From: Chionis minor
Taxonomy: Eukaryota; Chordata; Aves; Charadriiformes; Chionididae
DNA: 64,000 nucleotides
Direction of reading: 5' to 3'
Assembly: GCA_013398295.1 (NCBI GenBank)
Contig: VZSF01007905.1
Span: forward strand, 183,914-247,913
Numbering within the stretch: position 1 is the stretch's first letter; every line of letters begins with the position of its first letter. The notes below the pieces were generated by a model that saw nothing but the letters and a program-made list of their open reading frames with translations, made no database searches and was not told the DNA's origin. Both the position numbers and the translations under genes were made by a program. This document shows positions 12,094-25,313 of this stretch, piece by piece.

Positions 12094-12765
12094 TTGGGAG
12101 ACCGCAAATTATATCTGTTAATGTATCAGCCCCCTGGTATCCTACAAATAAGTCGTCTGGCTAAGTGCGTGTCAGGCGTTTGCAGCAGGAGTTGTTACCT
12201 TTTCATCACTTAATCATTTTCATCACCATCATTTAATTTATCTCGCAATACGGTTTAACCCGGGCAGTGCCGGGGAAGGCAGGTAGAGATGCTTACCAGT
12301 CCGGCTGGACTGTAACCACGGCAGCAAACCGGCTGCAGGAGGCCTTGGAAGAGCAGAGGGAAACAGTTTTCGCTGCTCCCCCGTGGAAATGGGAAACCTT
12401 CTGCCGGGAGTATTCCAGCCCCGCTTCCCATTCTGCTCCCCTGCTTAGCCGGGGACCGGGAGCAGCAGGCGGGAGGATGCTCCCCCGGTGTACCAGGGCT
12501 GTGGGGGGGGGGGACACACGTCACGCACTCCCCCAGGTGCCAGAAGTGATTTACACAGTGCACCCGAGAGCAGAGTCAATTAAGGTCACATTTCTGTGTT
12601 GCTAAACAACAGGCAGCTCTGGGTTCAGGCCCGCTGAAAAGAAAACAAAAGCCACCCCTTGAAACGGGGGCTTTGAGAGGGTTCAAAGGAGCACGGAACA
12701 AAAGGCGGGCTTTGTGGGCTGCCCTCGCCCGCGCCTTCCCGGGCCCTTCCGCCACCAGAGACACC
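12094..12765. other. Spacer between elements A1 and A2
   Basis: No gene seen. An AT-rich island at about 12100-12260 contains TAAT-type homeodomain cores and a CATCAC/CATCATTTAATTT stretch; the rest is GC-rich with a short G-run near 12503. Confidence 0.5.
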
Positions 12766-12947
12766 GTTAATGTGGCAAGGGGGAGTTTTTAATTGTCCGG
12801 CACAAACAATGCTGGCATATTTAGGCCGGCCTCATTACAGAGCCATCCGAAATGCTTGAGAAGCATTCCCACCGCTTAGCATAAATAGCAGAAACGCTCT
12901 TTCACCAGCAGAGCAGGTCCCATCTGCTGCCAGCCCGTCCTCACCTT
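12766..12947. repeat. Diverged duplicated non-coding element A2 (paired with 26445-26633)
   Basis: This element aligns along its length with 26445-26633, with many transitions and small indels. Shared blocks in order include TTTTTAAT, TCATTACAGA, CATC-GAAA, GCTTGAG, TTCCCAC, CATAAATAGC-GAAA, AGCAGGT-CCA and CTCACCT. TTCCCAC at 12866-12872 is GTGGGAA on the other strand, the core of the RBPJ (CSL) site. The element follows A1 by 672 bases, as its partner follows B1 by 1131 bases. No reading frame is shared, so I read it as an old duplicated regulatory element. Confidence 0.75.
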
Positions 12948-15900
12948 GATGTGCAATGGTGAGCCCGTGGGGTCGGCCCCGCTGCTCCCAAACCCCGGCG
13001 CGGGAACCTGCCTCCCTGCCCTCGGCTCGCCCCGCCGTAGGGTGCTCCCCGCGCCCCGCGGGAGCGGAGGACGGAAGCCCCAGGGATTTGCAGCCAGGGG
13101 TGCTGGGGTGAACTGGCTGGTGTGGCAGCCCTGGCTGGGGTTTGCTCTGCCCCCCTTGCTCTGGCGGCTCAGCCGTGGGTGCTGGGTGACTCCAGGGGCA
13201 TCACGCACGGCTCCTGGCCGGACAAGGCAGCTCACACATGGCCCCGCTGGGTGCTGGCTGATGTCCCTCATGGGCAATGAGACAGAGGAGGTCTTGGGGA
13301 CGTTCCCTGGTTGTACTAGTCTGTGTCGGGAATAACACTGACATTTCCCAGAGAGACCCAAACCCCACTGGGCACCAGGGTCTGGGCTGTGGCTGTTTCA
13401 GGTTTATGCACTTACCGGAGCTCCCTTCCCAGCTGGTGCATGAGTGCCCTTGACCCCAGCAGAGTGTCCCACCAGCCCCTGGCAGTGACACACGCCGGCA
13501 GACCATCCCCCAGGCTGGGAAGGAGAGCCTGTGGCTGGGAGGGGGCTGCCCTGGCAGGGACACAGCCCCCCCCCCCCCCGGGGGGGGGGGGGNGCGTGGC
13601 TGCGAACGCCGCTGGGTGGGCTCCCGCTGCCGAGCCCAGCCGTGCGCCTGGCATTCCCGGGGCCAGCGGCGCTGACAGGCTGCAGCCCGGCAGCCAAGGA
13701 GAGGGCAGAGCTGTTCCGAGCGGGGCGGCAAGGCTGCCGGCACCATGGGGCTGGAGAGCCGGCACTGCAGCACAGAGAGAAGCCATCCCCAATCCCCCTG
13801 GGCAGGGGGTCCCTGCAGGGGCCAAGCTGCCCTCCCTTGCACCGGGAGACGGCTAGGAGTTGTAAAGGCACTGTGGCCACCCACCCTGCATTGTTTGGGG
13901 AGCGCAGAGACCCCTTTGCAGCCCAAGCAGCTTCTGTGCCCCCCACCCTGCCTGGCTCCCCCACTTATCCCCCGGGTCTTGCAGTTCCCGGCCACGGAGC
14001 GAGCTGCTCCAGCAACGGCAGGCAGCCCGGCGCAGGGCAGCCAGGGCGGTGAGCCTGTTTTCGCTGCGTGGGTCCTGGCGAAGAGCCTCGTCAGCCCACA
14101 GGGATCAAAGCGAGCGGTGTTTCCCGACCGATACCTGATCCTGGAGCTGGAAGGGAGCCGGCAGGCTGCCGAGTGCCTCCTGCATCGCTCCCACCGCCAC
14201 GCAGCGCCAAGCGTGCCGAAGGCCCCGTGCTGCCGGGCTGCGTTTTATGGCACTGCAGTTTCTGCCAGCTCCCTCTCCCTCCCCTTCGCCTCCCCCTTCT
14301 TGAAGGCAACCAGCTCCCCACGCCCCACAGTTTATTAAAAATCCCGGGTACCTTGGAAGAGACAACACAATAGCGTACTTGTTACAGCTGCCTCGTATTA
14401 ATGGACTGCCCCTTTTGATTTTAGTGGAACTTTTGGCAGAAAACCAGCATCCAAAAGGGAAAATGGCTGTAAAAATCAGCAAAAAGGGAAAGAAAAGAAA
14501 AGAAAAGTCCCCAGCTTTGATCAGAAAGGCTTGAAGATGAATCGCAGTGATGCCCCAGCATCTTTGCTAGAGGTGAAGCTCAGTTGCAAAGAGGGGAGCC
14601 GGGGCGGGCGCGGAGGGGCTGGCCGGGGCAGCAATGGGGCTGGGGTGGGAGGGAGCCACGGCAGCCAGAGGTTCAAAGGCCTCTGCAACGATGAGCAGAA
14701 TTGGAGGATTATTCACTTTCTATATTTTCACTCCTGCAACACACATGGGAATCTAATTGGCCAGGATGAGAAATACAGCCAGACAGCTTACAAGTGGGCT
14801 CGAGAAGACAGAAAAATATTTGCAGCTGCAAGCCATTAAAGGCAAACGCAGCCTCACTCTTACACTTTAATTACCCTGCTGTACGCTCTCCTCCACGTAC
14901 CAGAGCTCGCGTCAGTTCAAAAACCTTTCTGATCTTAAAAGGCCAAGCGCAACGCCTGGCTGCACCGCGGCAGCAGTGCTCCAGCGCAGCGAGGGCTGCA
15001 CACCTTGCAGGGCACGCAGGCATCGGCTCTCCCCGCCACCCTGGCGCAGGCAGAGAGCAATCCCCACACTGCTCCCGCAAGGCTGACAGCAGTCCTGAGT
15101 CACCGTGAAGGGCTTAGCTTCGCTTTTTACGGAGGGAGGGCATGCAGTTTTGTGGGGTCGGGGCTTCCCCGAGCAGCCCGTGTTCGGCAGGGTCCAGCCA
15201 AGCTCATCCCAGTATTTCCCTGCAGTGAGAGTGTGTGGCAAAGCAGGGCGATGCCTGCGGGTGCGTCCTCCAAGACTCCACAGCCATCACAGATGCATCT
15301 GCATTTCAGCCAAGCCGCTTATTCCCCATGATGCAAAAGCACTTGCTGGGGAGATTTCTTCTTTCTCGGCACCTGGACCCATCCCATGGCTGAAGGCAAA
15401 GAGTGGCGGAGGGACCCCATCTCCCCATCTCCACCACAGCAGCCACACATCCAGGTCACTCTTCCCGGTGCTATGGGCATGACAGACTGCCTGGGGGACC
15501 ATGGCCACAGCACAGCCACCCGGGGGTGCTGGCAGCACCGCGCTGCCCGTGGGGGAGCTCTGGATTCGGCGAGGTGTGGAGGGGCTGTGGGGCGGCAATC
15601 ACAGCCCAGCCAGCCCAGCCACCACCGTGCTGCTCCCGGCTCCTTGACTGCTCATTTCCTTTTCTGCTCCTGCAGTGTCACCAACGATGTTATTGCAGGT
15701 GCCGGCCCCGGCCCCACTCACTCCCCCGCACAGTTCACCCTGCTTCTCCTGAAACCTGAGGAGGACTGAACTCATTTTATGCCATTTTATTTCAGTGGGC
15801 TGAGCGTTGACCTTGTGCCAGGCATATTTAATCCAGCTATAAACACTGGAGAGGAGAGGGGCTTTAACTTTGCTTGATGGGGCAATTTTTTATTGAATAT

Positions 15901-18900
15901 TTTGAAGCTTTCATGCAATCTCCTTCCAAAAGGAGGGAAAGAGGGTGTCTGAATCTGGCCTAATTTTAACTTGAGTTTAAAGTTGCTTGGCAGCACTAAA
16001 GGGGCATTGCAGGACTTAGGCAAGGACTCCAAAAGATGGGGGAAGACCCTCAGACGGAAGATCTGAAATGAATACATGGTGCTTGGACTGAGATGTTAAA
16101 CTCAGGTGTGTGCACGAGACAAGGGGAAGACCCACCTGGAAGTGCTGGTGCCGGGACTGTGCACTGGGGTGTAGGCAGGGAGCCCTCTGGTCCTGAGTCC
16201 CCCTGGTGCTCGTGCTCGGGGGTGAGAGAGCTGCCTCGCTTCTGGAGGGGATGCAAAGTCCAGCAAGGAACTGCAGGGACAGGTGGGATCAGGAGCCTGG
16301 TGGTGCCTGGGGACATCTCTGTTGGAGCCAGCATGCGAGGAGGGGTGTCACCAGCACTGCCCGGAGGCAGCTCTGGCAGGCAGCAGTGCCGAGGGGCGCA
16401 GCACGGCAGAGCCTCCACGGCAGGATGACACGGGGTAGTGATGCAGCGCTGCCGGCATCCCTGATGGCCTCCACGTGCAGGGTGCAGGGTGCAGTGAGCA
16501 CAACCTGGACTTTCTCTGTCCTGCCCCAAACCCTGCCAACCTGGCCGGAGCTGGCAGGGAGGGCAGAAGAGGAGCCCACCTGCGCCCGAGGACAGGGAGG
16601 AGGCAACCGTGGCCCCAGCCGACAGCTGGGGAGGGCGAAGCAAAGGCTAAATCAGGATGCTCCTGGCTGCCGGCCCAGTGCCACCCCCGCAAATCACCCA
16701 CAGGCAGATGAAAATCAAACCCCTATGGGAAGAGGATGCTCGAGGTCAGGCCGAGAGCCAAAGGAGCGATGTTGGCCCCTCCATGGGGCGCGGGCCAGGA
16801 GACGCCTATCCAGGCTCTGTGTCCCCCGTGGCAATTTGCCACGAGTCGGTCTCACCTCTTGGGGAGGGTGGAGGTTCCCTGTGTCCCCCCAGAGGGGACT
16901 GGCTGGGGGACACGTCTCAGAGCCGGGGAGCCGGGTGGCAAGCACTGGGGCTGCTCCCGGCACTGCCCCGCTCAGCTGCTCCCGGCCCCTGCCGAGCCCC
17001 CGGGGGGGCAGCGTGGAGGGAGCGGGGGCTCCAGATTGGAACCACATGGAAGCACATTTGCAACGAATTAGGCTGGGAGCCAGCAGCTCTTGTTTGGCCG
17101 GGTGTGCAGCCAGTCTTTGGGGATTGTCAGCTCCTCCCAGGTTTCCACAGCGGATGTTCCCCGGCCAGAGCGCAGCTGGGCTCTGCGCAAAGCTGCGGCC
17201 AAGGCAGCCCAGAAGGAGATGAGCACACGCGTGGGCAGGGACCCCCGCCCACATGCACAGCCCTGAAGGGTCGAGCGGGCCCCTGCGTGCTCCCCACCTC
17301 GGCCAGGGATGCTTTTGGGGGGTGAGGATGCCCCAGCGAGCCAGGGGAGAGAAGGTGGTGCACAGCTGAGGGTTATTCAGCCAATTCCCAGCCTGGCAGC
17401 CCTGGGGTGGGGGGGCAGCTGCAGTGGGCATCTTCTCTCCCTGCCTGCCCTGGCTCTCCAACCCCTCGAGCTGCACCCAGAATTCAGCAGCTGGGGAGCC
17501 CCAGCTCAGGCACTGGTGTGAAAATCATGTCTCGAGGGTACCTGAGAAGAGGGCTGACCCGAGAGTAGGGGAAGAAAAGCTTCACCTGGCAGCGCTCCCA
17601 GGGGATCGAGAGGGTTAAATCAGTGGTACAGAAAGGCTTTGAGTGTGCTTGTCAAAGAATGACACTAACAACTCATGTGACAACCTGCCAGGAAAACTTT
17701 TCAGATCATAATTCGCATAGCGTTTGTATCATGTTCCCTTCCTGTTTAAAAAGGCAATATGGAAACCATGCAAGGGGTTATTTGCTGGTCAGCCTGGTTT
17801 GCTGGTTATGCTCCCTGTCACGCGTGTCCCTTTAGGAAGCGATGCCACCGTGACAGACATAATTTCTAAAAATAACACCATGCCATGCATTAGTCTCCAG
17901 TGCCATTTGTTCTAATAATTCATTCCCAATTAAAGAATAATGGCTAATGGTTAGCAGTGGGTGCATACTAAGCCCCTGGCAGAGCAGGGAATTGGGTGTC
18001 TTCCTCTGTGGCATACCCTGCAACAGCAGAGGACAGAGAGGGGACGCCGCCTTCCTCTGCCCAGCCCAGCTGTTTCAGCCCCTGCAAATCCATCAGCAGT
18101 GTGTCATCAATCCTGCCCCATGTCAAAAGGACAAATCCCGGGGGCACCCGGAGCCCCCGCGCAGCCGCAGAGCCTCAGCCCGGGTGCTGGGCTGGATACG
18201 CGGGGGCCCCAGCGGCACTGCGGCTCTCCGATAAGGCCACGTCTGCTGTAGAACGGCCTCTTGTTTCGCAAGTGAGGATATTTAAGAAATGACAGGCTGC
18301 TGTGCTAATCTCGGGCTGGCGAGCGAGTGTGCCAGCAGCCGGGCACAGCCTTTTGCTGCAGCCCGGGCAGGGAGGCACTCGGGGAGGTCCTGGCCATCAG
18401 CCCATCTGCCGGTGGGCTTCACCTCCAGCGCTTTGCACGGCTCCTGCTCCTTGATGCCCACACTGCCCGTGTCCAGCTCCTGGCACGGAACGGCTGCCGG
18501 TGCGCGGGCAGCCCCATCTGCCCTGCAATCCCTCCCCGTGCTCCCGCTAACGGCCCTGCAGCAGCATCGTCAGCCCAAACACGACTCCCCCTTGGATTTT
18601 TTTATCACCCGCATAGCACTGGCGAAGGAAGGGAGGCCACCGCCGGGGAACATCTGGGCTCCATTGCTCATTGTCTGGCAATTAATGTCAGCGCTGAAGA
18701 CAGAAGGGACGTCAGATATTAAATAAACACGACCGCGCTCTGCAGACCAAAACAGCCCCCCTGGGGAAAGGCGCACATGCACCCGCACCCGCACAGTCCC
18801 CCCCGGCACGGCCCCGGCCAGGGCGCAGGACAGGGGCGGCTCGCCGCACGCACGTGTGAGCACAGCCACACACGCTCGCAGGCTCCCACACGGCTTGGGT

Positions 18901-21900
18901 TTCACGTCAGCTCAGGCACAGCCGGGAAAAAAAAAAAAAAAATGAGAGAGCTCCTTTTCCTTTTTCGGTTTCCAGCAGGCAGATTACATCTGCAAGTGCA
19001 GAAACCGCCAAAAAAACTCTACCCCGGGAAACAGGGTGGTGCAAGGAAGGTGGTCAGAGCCCCCAGGGTCTGGGCTGGCTGGTACCCCCCCAGCCAAGGC
19101 TGCTGCGTGGGGTCTCACCCCTGGGCTGGACCTTGCCTGTGGCAACCAGCCACGCACCGGTCCCCATGGGCACTCAGGCTTCACCCACGGGGCCGTGCGG
19201 GCTGTGTCCTGCCTTCACTGGCACTCCCGGATCCTCCGGCTGCCCCGCAGTGCCGGCACGGCATGACATGTTGCAGGGCTGATGGCAAATTAGCACAAGG
19301 CCTTGCCCTACGTGTTTCTGTGCCTCCTGCCAGCCAAACAGTCCCAGCCTCCCCTCCACGGGGCTGGTTAAAGGCTGTGTTTTGTATCCCCCCCCCGACA
19401 CCGAAAGCCTTTTCCCCTGCCCTTTCCCTGCCTGTGCCCAGAGGCAGGGTGCGCGTGAGAGCGGCCAGACCCCCAGAGAGCAGGGAGGCTGCTGCATCAC
19501 TGGAACAGTTTTCCCGCATCCCGGCATCTTCCACCAAACTGGAGGCGTTTCAGCAAGGATGCTCACCCCACACAAGTGTGGGGGGGAAAGCAAAATACAG
19601 TGGGCTGGTACATGCCCAGGCTCAGCCTGGGTGATCTCCCGTCCCTCCTGACCTTAAACTTGTGGGTCCTGCAAAGTGCCGGGAGGGAAGGGACAGGCAG
19701 TGCGCCGTGCCCTGTTCGCACGGGAGAGGAGCGCTGCACCAGCCGAGAGCGGCACACAGGGATTTCTGCTCCTGTGTGCGGCGGGGACTCATTAGCTCAA
19801 GGCTGACTGTGCCTACTTTATTCTCTGGAAGCTTTTGTTCCCTTACAGAAACAGAGTCTCTCTCTCTCTCTCCCTCGCCCTTAGCCCCTTTTAATATTAA
19901 GGTCAATAGGTTGACGATTAAGCAGGAAAAGGGCATGAAGAATCAACCAAATTAAATCTTGTGTGCAAACAGGTGGGTGTGAAATTTCAATCAATGGCTG
20001 GTGTTAGCGGGGACCCCCGGGATCCCGATTTCCCAGGGGAAGGCTGGGCAGCCCCAGGGGGATTTGGGTACAAAAACTCCAGACATGGGAGAATAGAAAA
20101 AAGTCTTCTCAAAAACCAATATTGACAAGGTCCCTGTGTTTGCACCCCGGCTTTCCCCAGCAGCACAAAGGGAGATGATTATCCCGGGTCCGGCGGGGAG
20201 GGGACGACGGGAGCTCAAAGGTGAGCCGGGCCCCCCCCCGGCTCCCCCGGCCCCAGCCCCTCCGCTTAATCCCCCTCTCACCCGAGCTTTGAAGTTGCCA
20301 GAGGTCGAATATGGGATGTAAATCACGTTAGCCGCAGTGTGTGATCACAACGCCGCTGAGAGACAATGCCGTGCTTCCCCTGGCGCCCAGGCATCCCGCC
20401 GAGCCACGGCCGGCACCGGGCTATAAAAATCCCTGAGCTGCAGCCAAAAGCGGGGACCCAGGGTGGGCTGTGGTTGGGGGCACCCATCGCAGGCAGGAGA
20501 GAGCCTGGTGCTCTGCCACGGAGCCGGGAGTGGGAGCCGCAGCGGGCACCAGCCACCGGGCTGCCGTTAGCAGGAGGCTCGTCCCTGGGATTAATTAGCA
20601 AAGGCTGCGGCCACAAAGCAATGTAAAACACGAGCCGTTTGCTGGGGCGTTGGTTACCGGGGCCGTCCCACAGTGTTACACATCTTGTAAGCATTAGCAT
20701 CACGTAAGAGGAGCCTGCACAGAAGGATGTGGGGTTTATTGGGTTGTAAACTGCGTTGTTCCCGTTACAGTAACGATGTTGCTGGTGAAAAAATGTGCCT
20801 TTCGCACACGAGGCTCAGGAACCAGGTGTGCCAGGAGGAAACAGCAGGGTTTGGAGGCTCTGCTGTGGCTATTAGGAGAGAGAACCAAAGCAGGCGTGGG
20901 AGAAAGCAGGAGAGATGCTACCGCTCCCCCCAGGGCTGGTGTGTGCCTTTCAGCCCTTTGCATTTATCTGCCCCAGCTCATCAGTTCTCAGCCCCGCTGC
21001 TCCCCAACACGGGGCTGCACACCCTGCCCGCCGCCAGGGGATGACAGACCTGGGATGCAAGGGGTGACAGGGAGACAGCAGATATCTGCCGGCTCCTCGG
21101 GTCTGTTTTGATGCCCTTTCCTCTGCCTCACTCCAGCACTTGCGCTGCCTCCGGTGGCACTTGGGCAGATGTGACACATGGGGTTTGCTGCCCGGCACAG
21201 AATGAGGGCACCACTGCCCAAGCAGACACAGAGAACTTCCCTGCCCCGTGGAAAAATCTCCCATATTTAATTTTCCCTCTAGCCAAGGAAGCAGTCTCCA
21301 AAAAAAAGTGGTGGCAGACCCAAATAATTAACCCATCTCCTTTCTTCTTACTACCAAAAATGCACCATTCTCTTCAGACAGCAAGTTGGCTCTCTTAAGT
21401 ATTTTTTCACCATTTCACACACAAACCACGACCGATTATCCAAGACCAGCACCAGAGCTTATCAGCCATCACCGTCCAGCTGCACGGATCTGGATGAACC
21501 GCGTTGGAGGCATGCCCCCACCAGCCTGGCTCCAAATGCCCCTCGCTTCTCCCCAGCTACCACCTACCTTGGTGGCCCGAGCAGACCTTCCTGAGCAGGT
21601 GCCTGGTGGGAAACACAGGACCTGTCAACCTCCCCGCCTGGTGATGGGTGATGGAGAGGACCTTGGAGATGCTGGGGATCTGAACCACATGGAATCAATG
21701 CAACTGCACGAACCTGCTGACAGGAGCCAGGCGCGGGTACCAGCCCGGCTCACCCCCGAGGCTCCCTTTTGCTCACTCCTCTGCACCTGGAGGGGCTTCT
21801 CCATCCCTGCCTGGTGCGGCAGCGCCTGAACACAGCACTCCAGCAGCCAGAAAATGGCTGCTTTCCAAGCTTTTTTTTCTTTCCTCTTAATTGAGAGACT

Positions 21901-24900
21901 TGACGCTCTTTCTTCTTCTTTTTTTTTTTTTTTAACAAAAAATGTTGTTATTGTGGAAACTATCTGCTCTCCACAGAAAATGCCTTGCATTTGCTGTACA
22001 CATTGTGGGCCATACCAGAAAACATCTGATGTACTTCCAAAACCACCGGGGCATTTCTTTTCCTATTAGAGCTGAAATTTTCTTCAAGAAACAAGTTTTA
22101 CCTAGTTTGCACTGACATTTGCTGCAGCAGAAAGCAAGCATCCCTGTCCCCATGCCACCCCTCCATCCCCGGGAGGTGACATCGGAGGGTCACCCTGGCA
22201 CAACCAGGCACCCAAATGTGCAACACAAGCCCTGGGTTTGACCCAAGCCTTGACCCAAGCTTAGACCCAAGCCCCTTGGGCCACCAAGCACCAACCACCA
22301 GCATATACCTGGGCTGGCCCAAGGGGGAACCATGGCTTCTCATGGCAAGATGGTATCCATTTGAGAAACACAGAGGAAAACACATTATTTTAGTCCTATC
22401 AACAGCTCCCTGCTTCCATGTGAGAGCCGAGAGCGCAGCGTGCCCACCAGGCTCCCAGGGTCACGCTGGCCCAATTGCAGTTATGGAGATGCTCTTCTCT
22501 GCCCCATTGTTTGAGCTGCCAAGGTACTACACCACTGCTCTTTGTCCCAGGTCGGAAGAAAAGTAAATCCGCTGTGGAACAGCACTGTTTGACTGTTATA
22601 TCTGGAAAAGTGACCTGTTTTTATCACGGTATCTTCTGCCTGTATTGCTGGTGTTTCACAATGCGAAGCACCAACAGTCCCCAAGACAAACATCTAAGAT
22701 ATTTCACATTAGCCAGTATGGCTGTGCAGCATCAACACTAATGAAAATTTTAGAAAGTTAAGTCAAAACTAAACACTGTCATTTCAATTTAGCATTTTCC
22801 ATGACTATTCTATAGAAATAAAAAAAAAGAGAGAGAAAAAAACCACAAAAAACCCCTGCAAATTTCACTCCTGTGTTTAAATTCATTAGCACAGATGTTA
22901 GGATGGTGATTACAGTAACTCTGCCCATTGGTTTTCCTGTTGTGTCCACAGCACAAGGTAGGAAGAACCCTGGGATGGCTGTTATGCTCCCTCCACAACA
23001 GCTCCGTCTGGGTCTGAATGTGACAGCCTGGGACATAAACCCTGCCTGGCTTGGGAGGAGCTGAACCCTTTCCGGCTGGGGACTATTCCTTAACACTTTT
23101 CCCCCCTAGCAAAGCCTCCAGGGACAGTAAAGAAAATTGCCTGTGCCTTTCCACCTGAAACACGCCTTGTTTACTAACCGCTCCTCATCAAGTGTTTATA
23201 GGTTCAAAACCACGGCAGCTCGCTTCGCATGCCAGAGAGCCCGGGGGCTCCTTAGGCAAGGGCTGGCTTTGCCAGCGACAAACCCGGTGAAGATGCTGCA
23301 GTGCTGTGCTAGAGCCAGCCAGGCCACAGCCATATTCTGCATTTCTTTCCTTTTTTTTTTTTTTTTTTCCCCAAGCAGTCTTCTGAGAAAACATCTGCTG
23401 TGCCCCAAGCCCGCACCAGAGCTGAAGATCAAAATAAAGGACTTTTGTCTTTTTATTAAGCATTTTAGCAAACGTGACTATTACATTCATATTATATTTC
23501 CCTGTTTTGTACAAACACGTTTAAGTCAGTCCTAAGAGGATTACGTTTATGGCGCACCAATCTCTGCTCAAATGGGCTGACTAAAGAAACTCTTGTTAAA
23601 CAGTATTTTCTCTAATGCCTGTTGCTTTTCTTCCTTGCCTTAGTGCTCAGACATCTATCCAGGCTCCCTAAATCCACTCTCCTCATAAGCTTTCAGATCA
23701 AGACTCTTCCCCCCTCCGCCCCCTCCGCACTCTTTAATACAGCTGAAGATGAACATTAGCGCTTGGTTCAACTGCACTGGAAAGGGAAAGGGCAGATTCA
23801 TCAAAATCTTTATACCTCCATAGAAAAATGTAGCCTTTTGCCTTTCCTCGAGTGAATGCCTTTTCTAGAGGGTATTCATTAGGGGTTCGGTCTGTTTTTG
23901 CAGACAGCTCCACAGATGTTGACATTTTTTTTCTTCGCTGGGTTAAGACGCCTTCTATAGGCTTTCAGTCTTCATTTGTTACTTCTTTATTATCCAAGAG
24001 GGGTTTTTCTTTCTTTTTTTTTTTTCTTTCTTCTTCTCCCCCCCTCCTCCTTTCTTCCCAAGGAGTTGACTCGGTTCTCTGAAGAGAGCAGTGGTAGTCA
24101 GGCTCATTATTATCTCGGACCCTTTTTCATCGCCCCGGCAGGCCGGCCGGGGCCGCGGGGCCATTGTGGCGGAGCAGCAGGTAGCTGTGGCACGGCGGGG
24201 TCAGCGGTCCGGCCGGCACAGCGCCTTTGTGCGCCCGCCTCGTGCTGCCGGCTCCGTTTGTCCGGCGGTGGGAAAGGTCAGGAACACGCCGCCGCTCCGT
24301 ACCTGAGCTTTTGTCTCCGGCCTCCGCCGAGAGCTTATGGAAATAATTTGTTGGAAAGCAATCGCTAGACCCTGGGTGGGGGAAGCAGGGTGAAGCGGCG
24401 GAAGTGTGTGGGCAGGGACAGGGGATGGCATTGGATCTGCCTGCTCCATCAGACACGCTGCTCCTTGGCCAGAGCTGCTTGACGCTGCCTGTGTCTACCC
24501 GCTGCGTGCCACTTGGGAAGGCACGGGCTTGCCACGGTCCACCAGGCTCAGTATCATTGCCTTTACGCATCAAGATAGCCCGTTTCCCACAGCAAACTTT
24601 GCAAAGAGAGCAATTTGGCTCAATGTAGAGGCTTAAAGCATGACGCAGGCAGCACCCCTTGCTGAAGTCCGCATCTCCAAGACTGAGCGCATCACATTTC
24701 ACCCAGGACCTATCACCCTTTCCTCTAAACATACACCAGCCACATACTCCATCCCAGGGCCAGCAGGTGTCCAAATACCTCCCCCCCAGCTCCCAAAGGA
24801 AACGTACTGTGTATGTAGAGATTTTTCCCCCAAAACAGATTGCTGGGACAGACACGGGGACTGGCAAAGCACATAATTCAAGTGGTGCTTCATGACCTGC

Positions 24901-25092
24901 CGTAACAGAAACCGAAGGCAAGGGCTCCAGCCTATTCACAGCTGGGCTCATTGTGTCACCTCCTCGCTGCAAGCCATGCATTATCTCAGGGAAAAGAAAA
25001 GCCCTCCTGCTCTTCCCGGGAGCCCTCCTGGCCCGTTCCCACACTGCCTGGAGTCACCATCCCTACAGCCGGCACCAGGCTCCCCAGCCGTG
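12948..25092. other. HES1 downstream intergenic region, part 2
   Basis: No gene is supported in these ~12 kb. GC-rich spacer includes frames of 200-340 codons (for example around 16206-17222 and 18777-19634) that lack any domain, start context or splice logic. Low-GC islands stand out at about 14330-14940, 15755-16095, 17590-17960, 19790-19980, 20570-20800 and 21830-23980. They carry homeobox-like TAAT cores and long stretches without CpG or simple repeat, as conserved elements near developmental genes often do. Simple tracts: AAAAG repeat near 14490, (TC)n near 19858, T-runs near 21915, 23350 and 24010, and GACCCAAGC-type short repeats near 22240-22275. Confidence 0.55.
13566..13593. other. 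Poly-C/poly-G palindrome ending in an ambiguous base
   Basis: A run of C (from 13566) switches directly to a run of G and ends at the only N in the window (13593). This perfect C/G hairpin beside an N is typical of a poorly resolved read junction or a collapsed GC microsatellite. The local sequence should not be trusted. Confidence 0.8.
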
Positions 25093-25313
25093 CTCCCAGC
25101 GTGAGCCAGCGACGGGGCCGGGCGGAGGTGACAGGTATCTTTATCCTGCCACGCAGGAGAGCTCCAACGTCCCGCTGGCAGGAATTTGTCTGCAAATTTT
25201 CCCCCATTGAAAGAAGCGAGGGGGCTGTGGTGATCGCTTGATTAAGGCCGGGGCAGGCGAGGTGGAGGGACGGGGCAGCTCCGGGGGAGCCGTGCTCCCA
25301 GCCCTTAACCTCT
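25093..25313. repeat. Duplicated non-coding element B1 (paired with 11856-12093)
   Basis: This is the second copy of element A1. It shares the 101-base identical core (25113-25213), both inverted repeats, the later GATCGCTTGATTAAGGCCGG block and the terminal GCTCCCAGCCCTTAACCTCT. It lacks ~17 bases present in A1. Flanking sequence outside the element is largely dissimilar, apart from a faint TGGTGCTTC-like match before both copies. Such identity against a diverged background implies strong constraint, recent duplication or gene conversion. Confidence 0.85.

Noticed and set aside
16206..17222. 338-codon + strand frame in the HES1 flank
   Set aside because: Low stop density follows from high GC. 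No domain, signal or splice structure, and equally long frames occur on the other strand.
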